A stretch of DNA of 64,000 nt from Bdellovibrionales bacterium (GCA_016716765.1 JADJVA010000020.1:744001-808000), one strand, 5' to 3'. Positions 25,780 to 35,017 are shown, counted from the stretch's first letter. Numbers and translations: made by a program. The notes: generated by a model not told the origin, from the letters alone.

Positions 25780-26556
25780 TCAATTCCAATACCGAGGAGG
25801 GCCACCAGGAGCCCCGTCCTGCTTCGTACCGCGATCATTGTCTACCACCAATCGAAGCTGGGGACCACCCTTTTTCTGAGGCCTTCCTCCGCCTTTAAAG
25901 CCAGAAAAACGGCCACGAAATTTGAGAAAAAGATAGCCCGCTGCTAGTCCGCCAAGATGCGCAAGATTAGCAACATTGTTTTCTTGGCCCGAGCTTAAAA
26001 GGGTGACAAGCTCAATGCCTCCAAGAAGCGCGACAAAATATTTGGCCTTCATTGGAAAAATCATCATGAAATAGACAATTCTTTCTCCAAAGAGCATTCC
26101 AAAAGCCAACATCAAACCAAAAACGGCCCCGGAAGCCCCAATAACTGGCACACCCATCACACTCGAATGCCCTCCAAACAAAGAATAGAGGATCACACCG
26201 AGGAGATAAAAAAAGCCGGCCCCCACACCACAGACAAAATAATAGGTCAGAAAAAAACGTGGTCCCCAGCGTGGTTCCAAATCTGCTCCGACCCACCATA
26301 AAATAAGCATATTGAACAGAACATGAAGGATTGAATTGGAGTGCAGGAACATATAGGTAAAGGGCTGCCAAACCCAAAAATCAGTGATAATCCGCTCAGG
26401 AACGAGTCCAAACCAATTAAAAAGATAGGGTTCGCTCAGAAAAAATCTTTGAATGATCAAAACCCCAATAAACCAAATGACAACATTGACAATGATCAGC
26501 TTTTTTACAGTTGGGGTCAGAGGTATTCCCAAGTTCTGCATCTGATAACGATTCAT
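25780..26556 (-). CDS. Rhomboid-family intramembrane serine protease
   Basis: 258 residues, six membrane helices. The catalytic dyad is present: Ser142 in Gly-Ala-Ser-Gly-Ala-Val-Phe-Gly and His200 in Ala-His-Leu-Gly-Gly-Leu-Ala-Ala-Gly. The N-terminal Trp-Arg motif of loop 1 is replaced by a Pro-Arg-Trp-Gly segment, and His-Ser-Asn-Ser-Ile-Leu-His near residue 75 matches the usual Phe-x-His-x-x-x-x-His. The C-terminus is a basic Gly/Pro-rich cytoplasmic tail. Overlaps the epimerase-like gene by four bases, giving a rhomboid/epimerase/HIT/SppA operon. Confidence 0.92.
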   Translation of the reverse strand: MNRYQMQNLGIPLTPTVKKLIIVNVVIWFIGVLIIQRFFLSEPYLFNWFGLVPERIITDFWVWQPFTYMFLHSNSILHVLFNMLILWWVGADLEPRWGPRFFLTYYFVCGVGAGFFYLLGVILYSLFGGHSSVMGVPVIGASGAVFGLMLAFGMLFGERIVYFMMIFPMKAKYFVALLGGIELVTLLSSGQENNVANLAHLGGLAAGYLFLKFRGRFSGFKGGGRPQKKGGPQLRLVVDNDRGTKQDGAPGGPPRYWN

Positions 26557-26981
26557 GGCAAGCCCTCGGTGTTTCCTTGCCTGAGCTCAATTAAGACTCC
26601 GCCGGCCGAAGAGGGGTGAATAAAAGAAATCAAGCCTTGGTGGGCGCCAGGCTGGGGATTCTCATAGATCAACCGAATCCCAGCGGTCTTGAGATGCTTG
26701 AGAAGCTCACTCAAATTCTCCACTCTCAGGCATATGTGATGAATACCTGGCCCTCTCTTTGCCAAAAATTTAGCTATGGGACTCTGAGCACCAAGAGGCT
26801 CTAGGAGCTCAATTCTTGATTCATTCGCCAGGTCATAAGTGCCAACCCGAACTCCCTCACTCGGCACATCCTCAACAGTAAGCTTCTCAAATCCAAGAGC
26901 TTCATATAGCTTGGCTCCTTCGGCCAAACTTGAGACAGCAATGCCAATATGATCTAGTTCATACGAACCGAGATGATTCAT
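26553..26981 (-). CDS. Methylmalonyl-CoA epimerase-like protein (VOC/glyoxalase fold)
   Basis: 142 residues from the ATG at 26981, two bases after the HIT stop; longer frames run into the HIT gene. The VOC metal ligands are all visible: His in Leu-Asp-His-Ile-Gly-Ile-Ala-Val, Glu in Ile-Glu-Leu-Leu-Glu-Pro, His in Gly-Ile-His-His-Ile-Cys-Leu-Arg-Val and Glu in Leu-Ile-Glu-Leu. This matches methylmalonyl-CoA epimerase, which interconverts the R and S forms in propionate/odd-chain fatty acid metabolism. No mutase gene is in the window, so the assignment rests on sequence alone. Confidence 0.82.
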   Translation of the reverse strand: MNHLGSYELDHIGIAVSSLAEGAKLYEALGFEKLTVEDVPSEGVRVGTYDLANESRIELLEPLGAQSPIAKFLAKRGPGIHHICLRVENLSELLKHLKTAGIRLIYENPQPGAHQGLISFIHPSSAGGVLIELRQGNTEGLP

Positions 26982-26985
26982 AGGT

Positions 26986-27609
26986 CTATTCCCCAAAAAA
27001 CGGACAAATCCGGTTATAAGTTTGCTCCAAAGTTTCAGATACAACTTTGGTTTCCGCGATCAATGGAAAAAAATTGGTGTCCCCGTGCCACCGCGGAATA
27101 ATATGCCAATGAAGGTGATCAGGAATTCCAGCTCCCGCAACAGCCCCATGGTTGAGTCCAATGTTAAATCCAGCACAACTGTAGGCTTTTTGCAAAATAT
27201 TAAATGTTCGGCGCACAAGACTCATCAACTCCAAGTACTCCATTTCAGACAAATCAGTTAAATTCCCGCAATGACGAGTTGGAAGCACCAGCAAATGCCC
27301 TGTATTGTAAGGGAACTTGTTAAGTACTACCATGGCCAACTCACTTCGGTAAACCACCAAACTTTCGATGGCTGGGCCTTTGAGCTTTGCCGTACAAAAA
27401 ACGCAGGTATCGTGAGAAATGAGCTTTCGCACGTATTTATAGCGATCCGGTCTTGCCATGATATCTCGTTCAGTTGGCCAAATGTCTGAGGCGAGCTCGT
27501 CTATACCCGCCCTTCCTTGAGCGACTCGCCTCTTTTTGGTATCTTTTCTGCTGGATTTTCTTTGCTTTGCGGACTTCTTACTTGCCTTTGTTTTTCTTCT
27601 CTTTTCCAT
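26986..27609 (-). CDS. HIT-family hydrolase/AP4A-phosphorylase-like protein
   Basis: 207 residues from the ATG at 27609 (gaggag four bases upstream; a TTG at 27621 would overlap it). The first 35 residues are a Lys/Arg-rich extension. Cys-Val-Phe-Cys begins the fold, and the catalytic motif is His-Leu-His-Trp-His-Ile-Ile-Pro-Arg-Trp. HIT enzymes hydrolyse dinucleoside polyphosphates or aminoacyl-AMP-type substrates. The basic tail is unlike a typical HIT protein and could bind nucleic acid. Stop and the next gene's start are two bases apart. Confidence 0.88.
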   Translation of the reverse strand: MEKRRKTKASKKSAKQRKSSRKDTKKRRVAQGRAGIDELASDIWPTERDIMARPDRYKYVRKLISHDTCVFCTAKLKGPAIESLVVYRSELAMVVLNKFPYNTGHLLVLPTRHCGNLTDLSEMEYLELMSLVRRTFNILQKAYSCAGFNIGLNHGAVAGAGIPDHLHWHIIPRWHGDTNFFPLIAETKVVSETLEQTYNRICPFFGE

Positions 27610-27623
27610 TGCACTCCTCAAGT

Positions 27624-28550
27624 CTACAAAGATCCTGGCATGAGATACAGAGGGCGGCCCAGGAGCTGAGCACGCAAGTCTTTGAATTGTGCGCTTTCAG
27701 TTTTAATTTCTGCTGAGGAACTCACCCGAAACCGATCTTGCCAAAATCCAGAAGAAGGAGAAGACAAAGATCTCGGCCGAAACAACTTTGGATTGACCCC
27801 GAGACCAGCTAGAGTTCCTGCAACCCGGATAGCATCTTCAAAGGAGCCAACCTGATCAGCAAAGCCAAGACGCACAGCTGTAGCTCCCGTAAAAACTCGA
27901 CCGTCCGCATACTTATTGATGAGGTCCGGAGAAAGTGAGCGACTTTTTTGAATGGCCTGCTTAAATTGATCATGAACTTCGGTTAGAATCCCCCGAAAGA
28001 ACTCCCTCTCTTGCAGTTTTATTTGGTATGCACCTGCTATTGGCTCTTCCGGCTCTCCTGTCTTCACAGCAATTTGCTCGTGGGCCCGTCCATCCTGTGA
28101 TTGGTTGGGTTGAGAAAACTCCATGACCGCACTCATCGAACCCATCAAAGTCCCTGGATTAGCAAGAATACGGTCGGCTCCAGAAGCCGCATAGTAAGCT
28201 CCACCGGCGACCACGCTCCCGCCTGACACAACCACTGGCTTTCGAAACTCCTCCCTCACGCGCTTAATCTCTGTATAGAGCTCCTGGCTCGATCCAACCG
28301 AACCTCCGGGAGAATTAACATGAATGATCATGCCTTTGATATTTGGATCCTCACGATAGATACGCAAAGTTCGGATAAAGTCTCCTGTATCAAAAATCAC
28401 CCCTTCCAGTCTCATTGAAAGAAGGGATGGCTCCTTCACTTCGGGAGCCAAAGGATTCCAAATCGAAAAAATATAAACAGAAGAGACTATAAACACGCCA
28501 AGAAAAACAAAGGAAATAATCGTCAAGATGCTCTGATAAATATGCCTCAT
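27624..28550 (-). CDS. SppA-family signal peptide peptidase with Gly in place of the nucleophilic Ser
   Basis: 308 residues from the ATG at 28550 (ggagggg six bases upstream). One N-terminal membrane helix (about 5-30), then the ClpP-like S49 domain: Val-Asn-Ser-Pro-Gly-Gly-Ser-Val and Ile-Leu-Ala-Asn-Pro-Gly-Thr. In family members the block reads Ala-Ser-Gly-Gly-Tyr-Tyr with the catalytic Ser; here it is Val-Val-Ala-Gly-Gly-Ala-Tyr-Tyr, so residue 116 is Gly. The later Lys-Thr-Gly-Glu-Pro region that carries the catalytic Lys is kept. It may be inactive or use another residue. Downstream of rpsA, after its terminator. Confidence 0.82.
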   Translation of the reverse strand: MRHIYQSILTIISFVFLGVFIVSSVYIFSIWNPLAPEVKEPSLLSMRLEGVIFDTGDFIRTLRIYREDPNIKGMIIHVNSPGGSVGSSQELYTEIKRVREEFRKPVVVSGGSVVAGGAYYAASGADRILANPGTLMGSMSAVMEFSQPNQSQDGRAHEQIAVKTGEPEEPIAGAYQIKLQEREFFRGILTEVHDQFKQAIQKSRSLSPDLINKYADGRVFTGATAVRLGFADQVGSFEDAIRVAGTLAGLGVNPKLFRPRSLSSPSSGFWQDRFRVSSSAEIKTESAQFKDLRAQLLGRPLYLMPGSL

Positions 28551-28606
28551 CCCCAACCCCTCCATGAGAGGTCATTCTACTCACAATCTCGTCCCTGGCA
28601 AAAACT

Positions 28607-28640
28607 AAAAAAAAGAGCCACCAAACAAGTTGGTAGCTCT
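28607..28640 (-). terminator. Rho-independent terminator of rpsA
   Basis: On the minus strand AGAGCTACCAA pairs with TTGGTGGCTCT around a short loop and is followed by eight Ts. It lies about 65 bases after the rpsA stop and just before sppA. Confidence 0.88.
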
Positions 28641-28705
28641 CTTCTTATTTTTGCACTTCAGCAGAGACTCAGAGACCCAATGAAAGGCCTGTCTCAAACC
28701 AAAGG

Positions 28706-30529
28706 CTACTCAGCAGATTCACCCTGTTTGTCGGTCGCCTTCTTGAGGGTATCCCCAAAAAGATCACCGAAGCTCGTTTTTGAAGTTGCTGTCGCCTTTT
28801 TAACATAGTCTTCGACGTCAGCTTTCTGCTCTCGAAGCTTGACCAACTTGGCCGAGAGTCCAATCTTTCTAGCATCTTTATCAATCGAAATGATTTCAGC
28901 CTTGATGAGATCGCCCACGTTGACAACTTCATCTGGCTTTTCAACACGCTTGGTGCTCAATTCACTGATATGGATCAAGCCCTCGATGTCTGACTCTAGC
29001 TCTACAAACACGCCAAAATCAGCCAATTTCACAACTTTTACATCGCGTTGAGAACCAATTGGGTACTTGCCTTCAATATTTGACCAAGGATCAGCTTCGA
29101 GCTGCTTGATACCCAGGCTAAAACGCTCATTCTCGATATCGACGCCCAAGACCACCGCGCGAACCTTATCACCCTTTTTATAAACCTCAGAAGGATGATT
29201 GATGCGTCGTGTCCATGAGAAATCAGAGATATGAACCAAACCGTCAATACCTTCCTCAATTCCGACAAAGACCCCAAAATCAGTAACAGATTTAACTTCA
29301 CCCTCAATGATTGTGCCTGGTCCGTAGCTCTCTTTTAGCTCAACCCAAGGATTCACCTCTAATTGTTTCATACCCAGGCTGATGCGCCGATTCTCGCGAT
29401 CTACCTCGAGAACCTGAACATTGACCTCATCTCCGACCTTTACCAACTGTGAGGGGTGCTTTACTCTCTTGGTCCAGCTCATCTCACTCACATGAATTAG
29501 GCCTTCGATTCCTTCTTCAAGCTCTATAAACGCACCATAATCAGCCAAGCTCACAACTTTTCCGGAAAGCTTCTGAGCGACTGGGAATCGCTTTGCAACT
29601 TCTTCCCAAGGATCGGCCTTCAGTTGTTTCATACCCAAGCTCACTCGTTCTTTTTCATTATCAAACTTGAGCACAATCACTTCAATTTCATCACCAACGT
29701 TCAACAGCTCGGATGGATGCTTAACTCGTCCCCAGCTCATGTCAGTAATGTGCAGGAGACCATCCATTCCACCAAGATCAATGAATGCACCGTAGTCAGT
29801 GATGTTCTTCACCATACCTCGGACGACCGATCCTTCTTTCATGGCATCGAGAGTCTGAGTACGTAGACTTTCTCTTTCCTCTTCAAGAAGTGCTCGACGA
29901 GACAGCACGATATTGCCCCGACGCTTATTGAACTTAATGACTTTAAATTTATAAGTTTTGCCGATGTACACATCCATGTTGCGAACAGGACGCAAATCAA
30001 TTTGGCTTCCCGGCAAGAAGGCCTTCACTCCAATGTCAACGCTCAGACCACCCTTGACTTTGGCGATAACGGTTCCTTCAATGACCTCTTCATTTTCGGC
30101 AGCTCGCGAAATATCATTCCAAGCCCTGAGCATGTCCGCTTTGTCCTTTGACAAAACGACCATCCCATTTTCATTTTCAATTCGGTCAATAAAAACTTCG
30201 ACCTCTTCACCAGGCTTCACATTGCGCTCGCCTTCAACCATCCGAAATTCAGAAATCGGAATCATTCCTTCGCTCTTGTAGTTGATATCGACCAATACAT
30301 AGTCTTCCTGTACTTCAACCACTCGACCGTGAACAACGTCACCAACCTTAAAATCCCGCTCGCCGAGAGACTTCTCAAAAAGCTCCTCGAAATTTTCTAC
30401 GTTCCTCATTGCTGATTCGAACGCACTGGGATTTGCTGGAACCTCAGAATCCCCAGCATCAAGTGCCGCCAAAACATTGTCTCGCAATATTTGCGCCTTT
30501 GATTTGTTGGCTTTTTTATTTGCTACCAT
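28706..30529 (-). CDS. rpsA: 30S ribosomal protein S1
   Basis: 607 residues. Six S1 (OB-fold) RNA-binding domains follow a short basic N-terminus; each has the Val-x-Gly-x-Val pattern, e.g. Val-Val-His-Gly-Arg-Val, Val-Lys-Asn-Ile-Thr-Asp-Tyr-Gly-Ala-Phe-Ile-Asp, Gly-Leu-Ile-His-Val-Ser-Glu-Met-Ser-Trp. It brings mRNA to the small subunit. Start: ATG 30529 is 12 bases from aggagg, while a TTG at 30535 is spaced six bases from it, so the true start may be six bases earlier. Promoter at 30621-30648 and a terminator frame it as a unit; cmk lies just upstream. Confidence 0.95.
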   Translation of the reverse strand: MVANKKANKSKAQILRDNVLAALDAGDSEVPANPSAFESAMRNVENFEELFEKSLGERDFKVGDVVHGRVVEVQEDYVLVDINYKSEGMIPISEFRMVEGERNVKPGEEVEVFIDRIENENGMVVLSKDKADMLRAWNDISRAAENEEVIEGTVIAKVKGGLSVDIGVKAFLPGSQIDLRPVRNMDVYIGKTYKFKVIKFNKRRGNIVLSRRALLEEERESLRTQTLDAMKEGSVVRGMVKNITDYGAFIDLGGMDGLLHITDMSWGRVKHPSELLNVGDEIEVIVLKFDNEKERVSLGMKQLKADPWEEVAKRFPVAQKLSGKVVSLADYGAFIELEEGIEGLIHVSEMSWTKRVKHPSQLVKVGDEVNVQVLEVDRENRRISLGMKQLEVNPWVELKESYGPGTIIEGEVKSVTDFGVFVGIEEGIDGLVHISDFSWTRRINHPSEVYKKGDKVRAVVLGVDIENERFSLGIKQLEADPWSNIEGKYPIGSQRDVKVVKLADFGVFVELESDIEGLIHISELSTKRVEKPDEVVNVGDLIKAEIISIDKDARKIGLSAKLVKLREQKADVEDYVKKATATSKTSFGDLFGDTLKKATDKQGESAE

Positions 30530-30620
30530 TTCCAAAAATTACCTCCTGCGGGAAAAGGATCTTTTCGTCCTTACCCTTCTAAAATTTCTCAAGGCCGTAG
30601 CTATTTGAGATAAGCCTCTC

Positions 30621-30648
30621 GTTATAAGATCTATCTAATCAATGTCAA
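30621..30648 (-). promoter_or_regulatory. Sigma-70-type promoter of rpsA
   Basis: On the minus strand TTGACA (30648-30643), 16-base spacer, TATAAC (30626-30621). Transcription would begin near 30614, giving an ~80-base leader before rpsA. Confidence 0.7.
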
Positions 30649-30810
30649 AGGGATTTTTACACTTTGCCCGTGAGAGTCTGACACCGCAACAGCCACCATG
30701 TCTACCCCCAACCACCATCTCCATTGTGTTTGCTGGTCTTCACAGCTTTAAAATGAATCGACCAGAGCTCGCCCGATTTAGCCAGATTGATCATTGTCGA
30801 GTGTTCTCAG

Positions 30811-31503
30811 CTATTTGACGCTCTTTAACCCAAGGTCCTTCCGAATCAAATTTTCGACCATATCCACCACTTCCTCCAACCTGAGATCGCCGGTATCTAT
30901 ACGATGGGCAGAAGGCGGAACCTGAAGAGGTGCAAGCTGACGATGACTATCCTGCTTGTCCCGAAGCGCTTGGGATGCTGCGGTATCTTCCACCTTCAAT
31001 CCCTCCTCCTGGGCTCTTCTCGCCGCCCGAAGGGCGCTGGCCGCCTCCAGATAAATTTTTATGGGAGCATCGGGAAAAACGACGGTGCCACAGTCACGGC
31101 CCTCTGCCACCAGACCCTTAACACCCAAACGGCAATCGCGTTGAGCCTTTAGTAAGCTCGACCTCACAGAAGGAAATTGACTGATCAGACTGGCCGTCTC
31201 ACCGACTTCCTCACGATAAATCTCTTCGGTCACGTCTTCCCCGTTAAAAAATACCTGGGTCCTCTCGGGGCTCAGCCGAACCTCCCAAGCCGCCTGACGA
31301 ATGAGTTCAGCGATCTTGGCTTCATCAGTTACGTCAATTTGGTGACTTTTCACCAAATACGCAAGGCCACGATAAAATGCTCCAGTCGAAACCCACCTCC
31401 ATCCCAACCGACGAGCCACTTCCCGGCTCACCGAAGTTTTTCCGCTGGCGGCAGGCCCATCGATCGTCACAACGAATCCCGCTTTGAGTTTATCTTTAGG
31501 CAT
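30811..31503 (-). CDS. cmk: Cytidylate kinase
   Basis: 230 residues. Phosphorylates CMP/dCMP to the diphosphates in the cytoplasm. P-loop Gly-Pro-Ala-Ala-Ser-Gly-Lys-Thr-Ser near residue 17, Ser-Thr-Gly-Ala-Phe-Tyr-Arg near 40, and Glu-Gly-Arg-Asp-Cys-Gly-Thr-Val-Val-Phe-Pro-Asp-Ala near 138, all CMP-kinase signatures. The usual GEN/GEDV region reads Phe-Asn-Gly-Glu-Asp-Val. Located immediately upstream of rpsA, the widespread bacterial arrangement, though rpsA also has its own promoter. Confidence 0.94.
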   Translation of the reverse strand: MPKDKLKAGFVVTIDGPAASGKTSVSREVARRLGWRWVSTGAFYRGLAYLVKSHQIDVTDEAKIAELIRQAAWEVRLSPERTQVFFNGEDVTEEIYREEVGETASLISQFPSVRSSLLKAQRDCRLGVKGLVAEGRDCGTVVFPDAPIKIYLEAASALRAARRAQEEGLKVEDTAASQALRDKQDSHRQLAPLQVPPSAHRIDTGDLRLEEVVDMVENLIRKDLGLKSVK

Positions 31504-31703
31504 GGTTTATCTCCATTTTAAGATCTTTAATGGTCATAAATACTCATCAAGCTCCAAACTCCAAATGGGAAATCCCATCTGAAGCAAGTTCTCAATATGT
31601 TTTTGCCCTGCGTCGTATGAGACGAGGCCAAGATTTTCATTTGTATCCTTTTTTTGATTTTGAGCATGAACTGTGATTAACAATTCCAGTCAAAGGATTC
31701 AAG

Positions 31704-33104
31704 ATGTCGTGGACAATCGGTCTTTATATTGGAGAGTCGTTTGCGGAAATATCCGCAAAACAGGATAATCAGACGGGAATTCCCTTCTGGCGCTGGTACC
31801 AGCCGCAAATTCCCCTCGCAAAGGGAATTCAGCGTTTTCTTCAGGAACACAAGATCACAGAGGTCAAAGAAGTTCGGATTGCCACTCGATTGGCTCGTCA
31901 AATCATCGCGCGGCGATTGGGTCAAAATCCAGCTTTTTTGGTTACCGAAGGATTTGAAAATTGGCCCATAATGAATCTTCCAGTTATCAATGACCACTTT
32001 TCAATACGCCCAAACCGTTCTAAACCGCCTCTTTCAAACCATTTGATTTTTGGGCTCACGGGCCGAATCAACGCCCAGGGCGAAGAAGAAAGGCCTCTCG
32101 ATCCAGAAGAGCTTGAGTTTCTTGTCGCAAAATTAAAACTGAACAAAGTCAGCCACGCCGTCCTCGGACTTCTTCACGCCACGATGAACCCCTCCCACGA
32201 AAAGCGGGTTGAAGAATTTCTTAAGGAACACGGAATTAGGGTCTACCCCTCCTATAATTTGCCCCTTTCCCAAGCAGAAAAGCCCCGTTGGTGGCATTCG
32301 ATCTTAAATGCCTACCTGGAGCCAGCCTTCAAGGTCCTTATGGAACAAATTGTTTCTGGTTTTGGGGCCACATTGAAGAACGAAAGTCTTCTTCAATTGA
32401 TTCTCGGAGATTCGGCTCCGGCGCATAAAAATTGGGATTCTCCGCTTGGCTCCTTGTTTGGATCTGCCTTCCTCCTCAATAGAGCAAGAAAAGATCCATC
32501 TGAAGCCGTCCTCTATATGGGACTAGAGGAATTTTTTCTTCTGCCTGGACACTGTGAAAACCAACTTGATTGGATGAGCGACTTTGGTCGCGTTTCTTTG
32601 CAACACGTTGAAACTCGAGAGCTGCTTTTGCAGCCAAGTTCAGTTATCACTAAGAGTATTTTTGGTTGCCCCACCTTTTCACGTGAAGTAGCCGGTTTTG
32701 AGCCTGGTCCAATGTGTTTTGGCAAGGGAGTTAACCCACTCTTTCTCGATCTTCTCTTTGCCAATGACAGACTGGGAGACATTGAAGTGCTTCACCATCA
32801 CCTCAATCCAAAAATGGGCCAGAGAGTGAAAGAAACTTTCGGAGCCTACAGTCGAGAAGCGCTCGCGGGGTCAAACTACGGAGAATCTGACATTCTAAAT
32901 TGGATGGAAGAGACCGCTCTGAATTTGTTTGCCTCTGAGATTCGATCCCACAGCCGAAGTAAAAAGATTCGAACGACAGGCCCTATGTCGTCAGTTATGA
33001 TTCCTCTTCTTGAGCCTCTCCTCAGCGAGTGCCAACTTTCTCCACTTTTTGACTTCAACCAACCGCTCTGTGAACAGCTCCTCAATGTGAAGGTAAGCCA
33101 ATGA
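31704..33104 (+). CDS. Divergent hydantoinase/oxoprolinase A-type protein
   Basis: 466 residues, shorter than typical HyuA (~690). The order of elements is that of the HyuA family, but the N-terminal actin-like ATPase signature is altered: Thr-Ile-Gly-Leu-Tyr-Ile-Gly-Glu-Ser-Phe-Ala-Glu where the family has Gly-Val-Asp-x-Gly-Gly-Thr-Phe-Thr-Asp, losing the Asp. This suggests a changed or lost nucleotide-dependent activity. It overlaps the B-type gene by four bases (ATGA), so the two form a complex as in oxoprolinase. Substrate unknown; catalysis doubtful. Confidence 0.7.
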   Translation: MSWTIGLYIGESFAEISAKQDNQTGIPFWRWYQPQIPLAKGIQRFLQEHKITEVKEVRIATRLARQIIARRLGQNPAFLVTEGFENWPIMNLPVINDHFSIRPNRSKPPLSNHLIFGLTGRINAQGEEERPLDPEELEFLVAKLKLNKVSHAVLGLLHATMNPSHEKRVEEFLKEHGIRVYPSYNLPLSQAEKPRWWHSILNAYLEPAFKVLMEQIVSGFGATLKNESLLQLILGDSAPAHKNWDSPLGSLFGSAFLLNRARKDPSEAVLYMGLEEFFLLPGHCENQLDWMSDFGRVSLQHVETRELLLQPSSVITKSIFGCPTFSREVAGFEPGPMCFGKGVNPLFLDLLFANDRLGDIEVLHHHLNPKMGQRVKETFGAYSREALAGSNYGESDILNWMEETALNLFASEIRSHSRSKKIRTTGPMSSVMIPLLEPLLSECQLSPLFDFNQPLCEQLLNVKVSQ

Positions 33105-34582
33105 TGGGACGTTCTAAACAAATGCAGGATTCCTTCTATTTTGCGCAGCTCAACTGCTTCTTTGAACGTTGGTTTGAACCTTACCAAGCCGCAGCCCTGA
33201 TGACCGCAGATCATTTGCCAATTTATATCAAATATCAAAACCTACCAGATATCGGAACGCTTCCAGTAGTTACGGAGACTGTTGGGAAATACTTAAAAGT
33301 CAGCGCAGGAGATATTGTCCTCACGAACGATCCCTACTGTGGTGGTTCTACTTTAACCGCCATGACTCTGATGATGGGCGTCCATCTTGAGCCAAGAAAG
33401 TCGGGTGGAACTGCGGAATTCTTGTTTTGCGTCCGTTTCAACCTGAAACCTCGCCTGCAAATGACAGATACGGTTGAAGATGAAGGAGTTAGAATTCCGC
33501 CCACGCCTATTCGTCACAATGGACAACTCAACGAAGGACTTTTACGCGTGATCTCTGATCACCCCCAATGCCCAAGAGATTTTCTCAATGGCGTGCACCG
33601 TATGATTGAGGCAATGGACAATTCGGTAAGGCAAATGAAACAGGATACCACTAGTGCTCATTTGGATTGGTCAAAGCCGCGATTGAGGCAATACTTCAAA
33701 GAATCCAGTCGACTCTTTTCGGTTCTTTTAGGACGAATTGCCTTCGGAGAAACCTCCCAAGAAATGACTTTGGATTCAGGAGAAAGGCTTCGTCTCAATC
33801 TCGATGTAACTGAAGGGAAAATAAAATTTGATTTTTCTGGAAGCGGTCCTTCAGCTCACCTTCACTTAACAGATGGCGCCACTCTGGGCGCGTGCGTGGG
33901 GGCGATTCTCTCAGTGATCGAATCGAACATTCCCCTTAATGCGGGTATATTCGACCGTTTTGAGGTCAGGGCACCTCAAGGGACCTTGGTGAATGCGAAA
34001 TATCCGGCTCCTGTTTACCAAGGAATGACTGACGGGGCTGGTCTGTTAGCCAACTTCATTTTACAAGTTCTGAGTGGAATCGATCCGTCTATCCGGCTCG
34101 CTCGCTCCGGCCCCTCACTGTGTTCATTTGAACTCGAATTTGGCAATGGACTTTTTTTCTTTGATACTTTGGAGCCAGGTATGGCTGCCAGTAGCTCCGG
34201 TCGAGGACATGACTCCATCAATCCATGGCAGAAAAGCCATTTGGAACCTTCCATTGAAGAAATTGAAAGGCGCTACCCTCTCTTGGTCAAATCTTGCACC
34301 ATCAGACAAAAGTCGGGGGGCAGTGGCAATTTTGAGGGCGGCAATGGCGCCACCAAAGCAGTTCTGATAAAGTCATCAGCAACGCTTCGTTGGATGATCA
34401 CTCAGGCCTCACAAAAACCCGAAGGTGGGGAGGGAGGAAAGTCGGCGAGCTCAGCGGAACTTTATCTTCAGAAGGCAAATTCTAAGGAAAGAGAGAAAAT
34501 GCCTGCACGGGGGGAATTCACGATGAAAGCCGGAGATACTGTTATCATGCACTCCTCTGGTGGCGGAGGCTTTGGCGAATAG
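33101..34582 (+). CDS. Hydantoinase/oxoprolinase B-type protein
   Basis: 493 residues. HyuB-type features: Gly-Asp-Ile-Val-Leu-Thr-Asn-Asp-Pro-Tyr-Cys-Gly-Gly-Ser, Phe-Asp-Phe-Ser-Gly-Ser-Gly-Pro, and the C-terminal Lys-Ser-Gly-Gly-Ser-Gly and Ser-Ser-Gly-Gly-Gly-Gly-Phe-Gly. The common Gly-Gly-x-His-x-x-Asp is here Gly-Gly-Ser-Thr-Leu-Thr-Ala, so a usual His is missing. Together with the altered A subunit the pair is a divergent member of the family. Translationally coupled to the upstream gene. Confidence 0.78.
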   Translation: MMGRSKQMQDSFYFAQLNCFFERWFEPYQAAALMTADHLPIYIKYQNLPDIGTLPVVTETVGKYLKVSAGDIVLTNDPYCGGSTLTAMTLMMGVHLEPRKSGGTAEFLFCVRFNLKPRLQMTDTVEDEGVRIPPTPIRHNGQLNEGLLRVISDHPQCPRDFLNGVHRMIEAMDNSVRQMKQDTTSAHLDWSKPRLRQYFKESSRLFSVLLGRIAFGETSQEMTLDSGERLRLNLDVTEGKIKFDFSGSGPSAHLHLTDGATLGACVGAILSVIESNIPLNAGIFDRFEVRAPQGTLVNAKYPAPVYQGMTDGAGLLANFILQVLSGIDPSIRLARSGPSLCSFELEFGNGLFFFDTLEPGMAASSSGRGHDSINPWQKSHLEPSIEEIERRYPLLVKSCTIRQKSGGSGNFEGGNGATKAVLIKSSATLRWMITQASQKPEGGEGGKSASSAELYLQKANSKEREKMPARGEFTMKAGDTVIMHSSGGGGFGE

Positions 34583-34633
34583 GTTCAGCTACTGATAATC
34601 ATTGATCTTCCGGTCACCAAGGAAAGGCGGCTT

Positions 34634-35017
34634 GTGAAAACAGACGAATTAATCAAAGTGCTTTTTATTAGAAATTTGGCAAATGGATTGAAGGTTGAAG
34701 CCAAACAGACCTCCGGGTTTCCCGTGGTCGGCTTTGAGTCCAGTCAGCTCCTTGTTTCAATCCCTCCTGAGCTTGCCCAAGTTGGAGCACGACTGCATGT
34801 CGAATTGGAGTTAAAAAAGGATTTTATTAAAATCGCGATCCCCGTGAAGGGAGTAGTGATGGCGCTAAGAAGTGATCCTGCCCAGCCAAATGAATGCTTT
34901 GCAGGACTTAAAATCTCCCAGAAAGACGATAATCTTTGGAAGGAAATGGAAAAGACACTCCTAAAGGTACAGCAAGAGTTAACGGCTCTTTTTGAACGCA
35001 TGAGGGGCGGATCATGA
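34634..35017 (+). CDS. Small possibly PilZ-like protein
   Basis: 127 residues from a GTG start with a modest aaggaaagg upstream. A central beta-rich stretch (Leu-Val-Ser-Ile-Pro-Pro-Glu-Leu; Ile-Pro-Val-Lys-Gly-Val-Val; Phe-Ala-Gly-Leu-Lys-Ile) has the layout of PilZ domains, but the Arg-x-x-x-Arg and Asp-x-Ser-x-x-Gly c-di-GMP motifs are not evident. The C-terminus is helical. It overlaps the response-regulator gene by four bases. Likely a signalling adaptor; not proven. Confidence 0.6.
   Translation: MKTDELIKVLFIRNLANGLKVEAKQTSGFPVVGFESSQLLVSIPPELAQVGARLHVELELKKDFIKIAIPVKGVVMALRSDPAQPNECFAGLKISQKDDNLWKEMEKTLLKVQQELTALFERMRGGS

Noticed and set aside
30690..30800. A further remnant of the hairpin repeat near CGATTTAGCCAGATTGATC
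   Set aside because: Only scattered matches to the outer end; not enough to claim.
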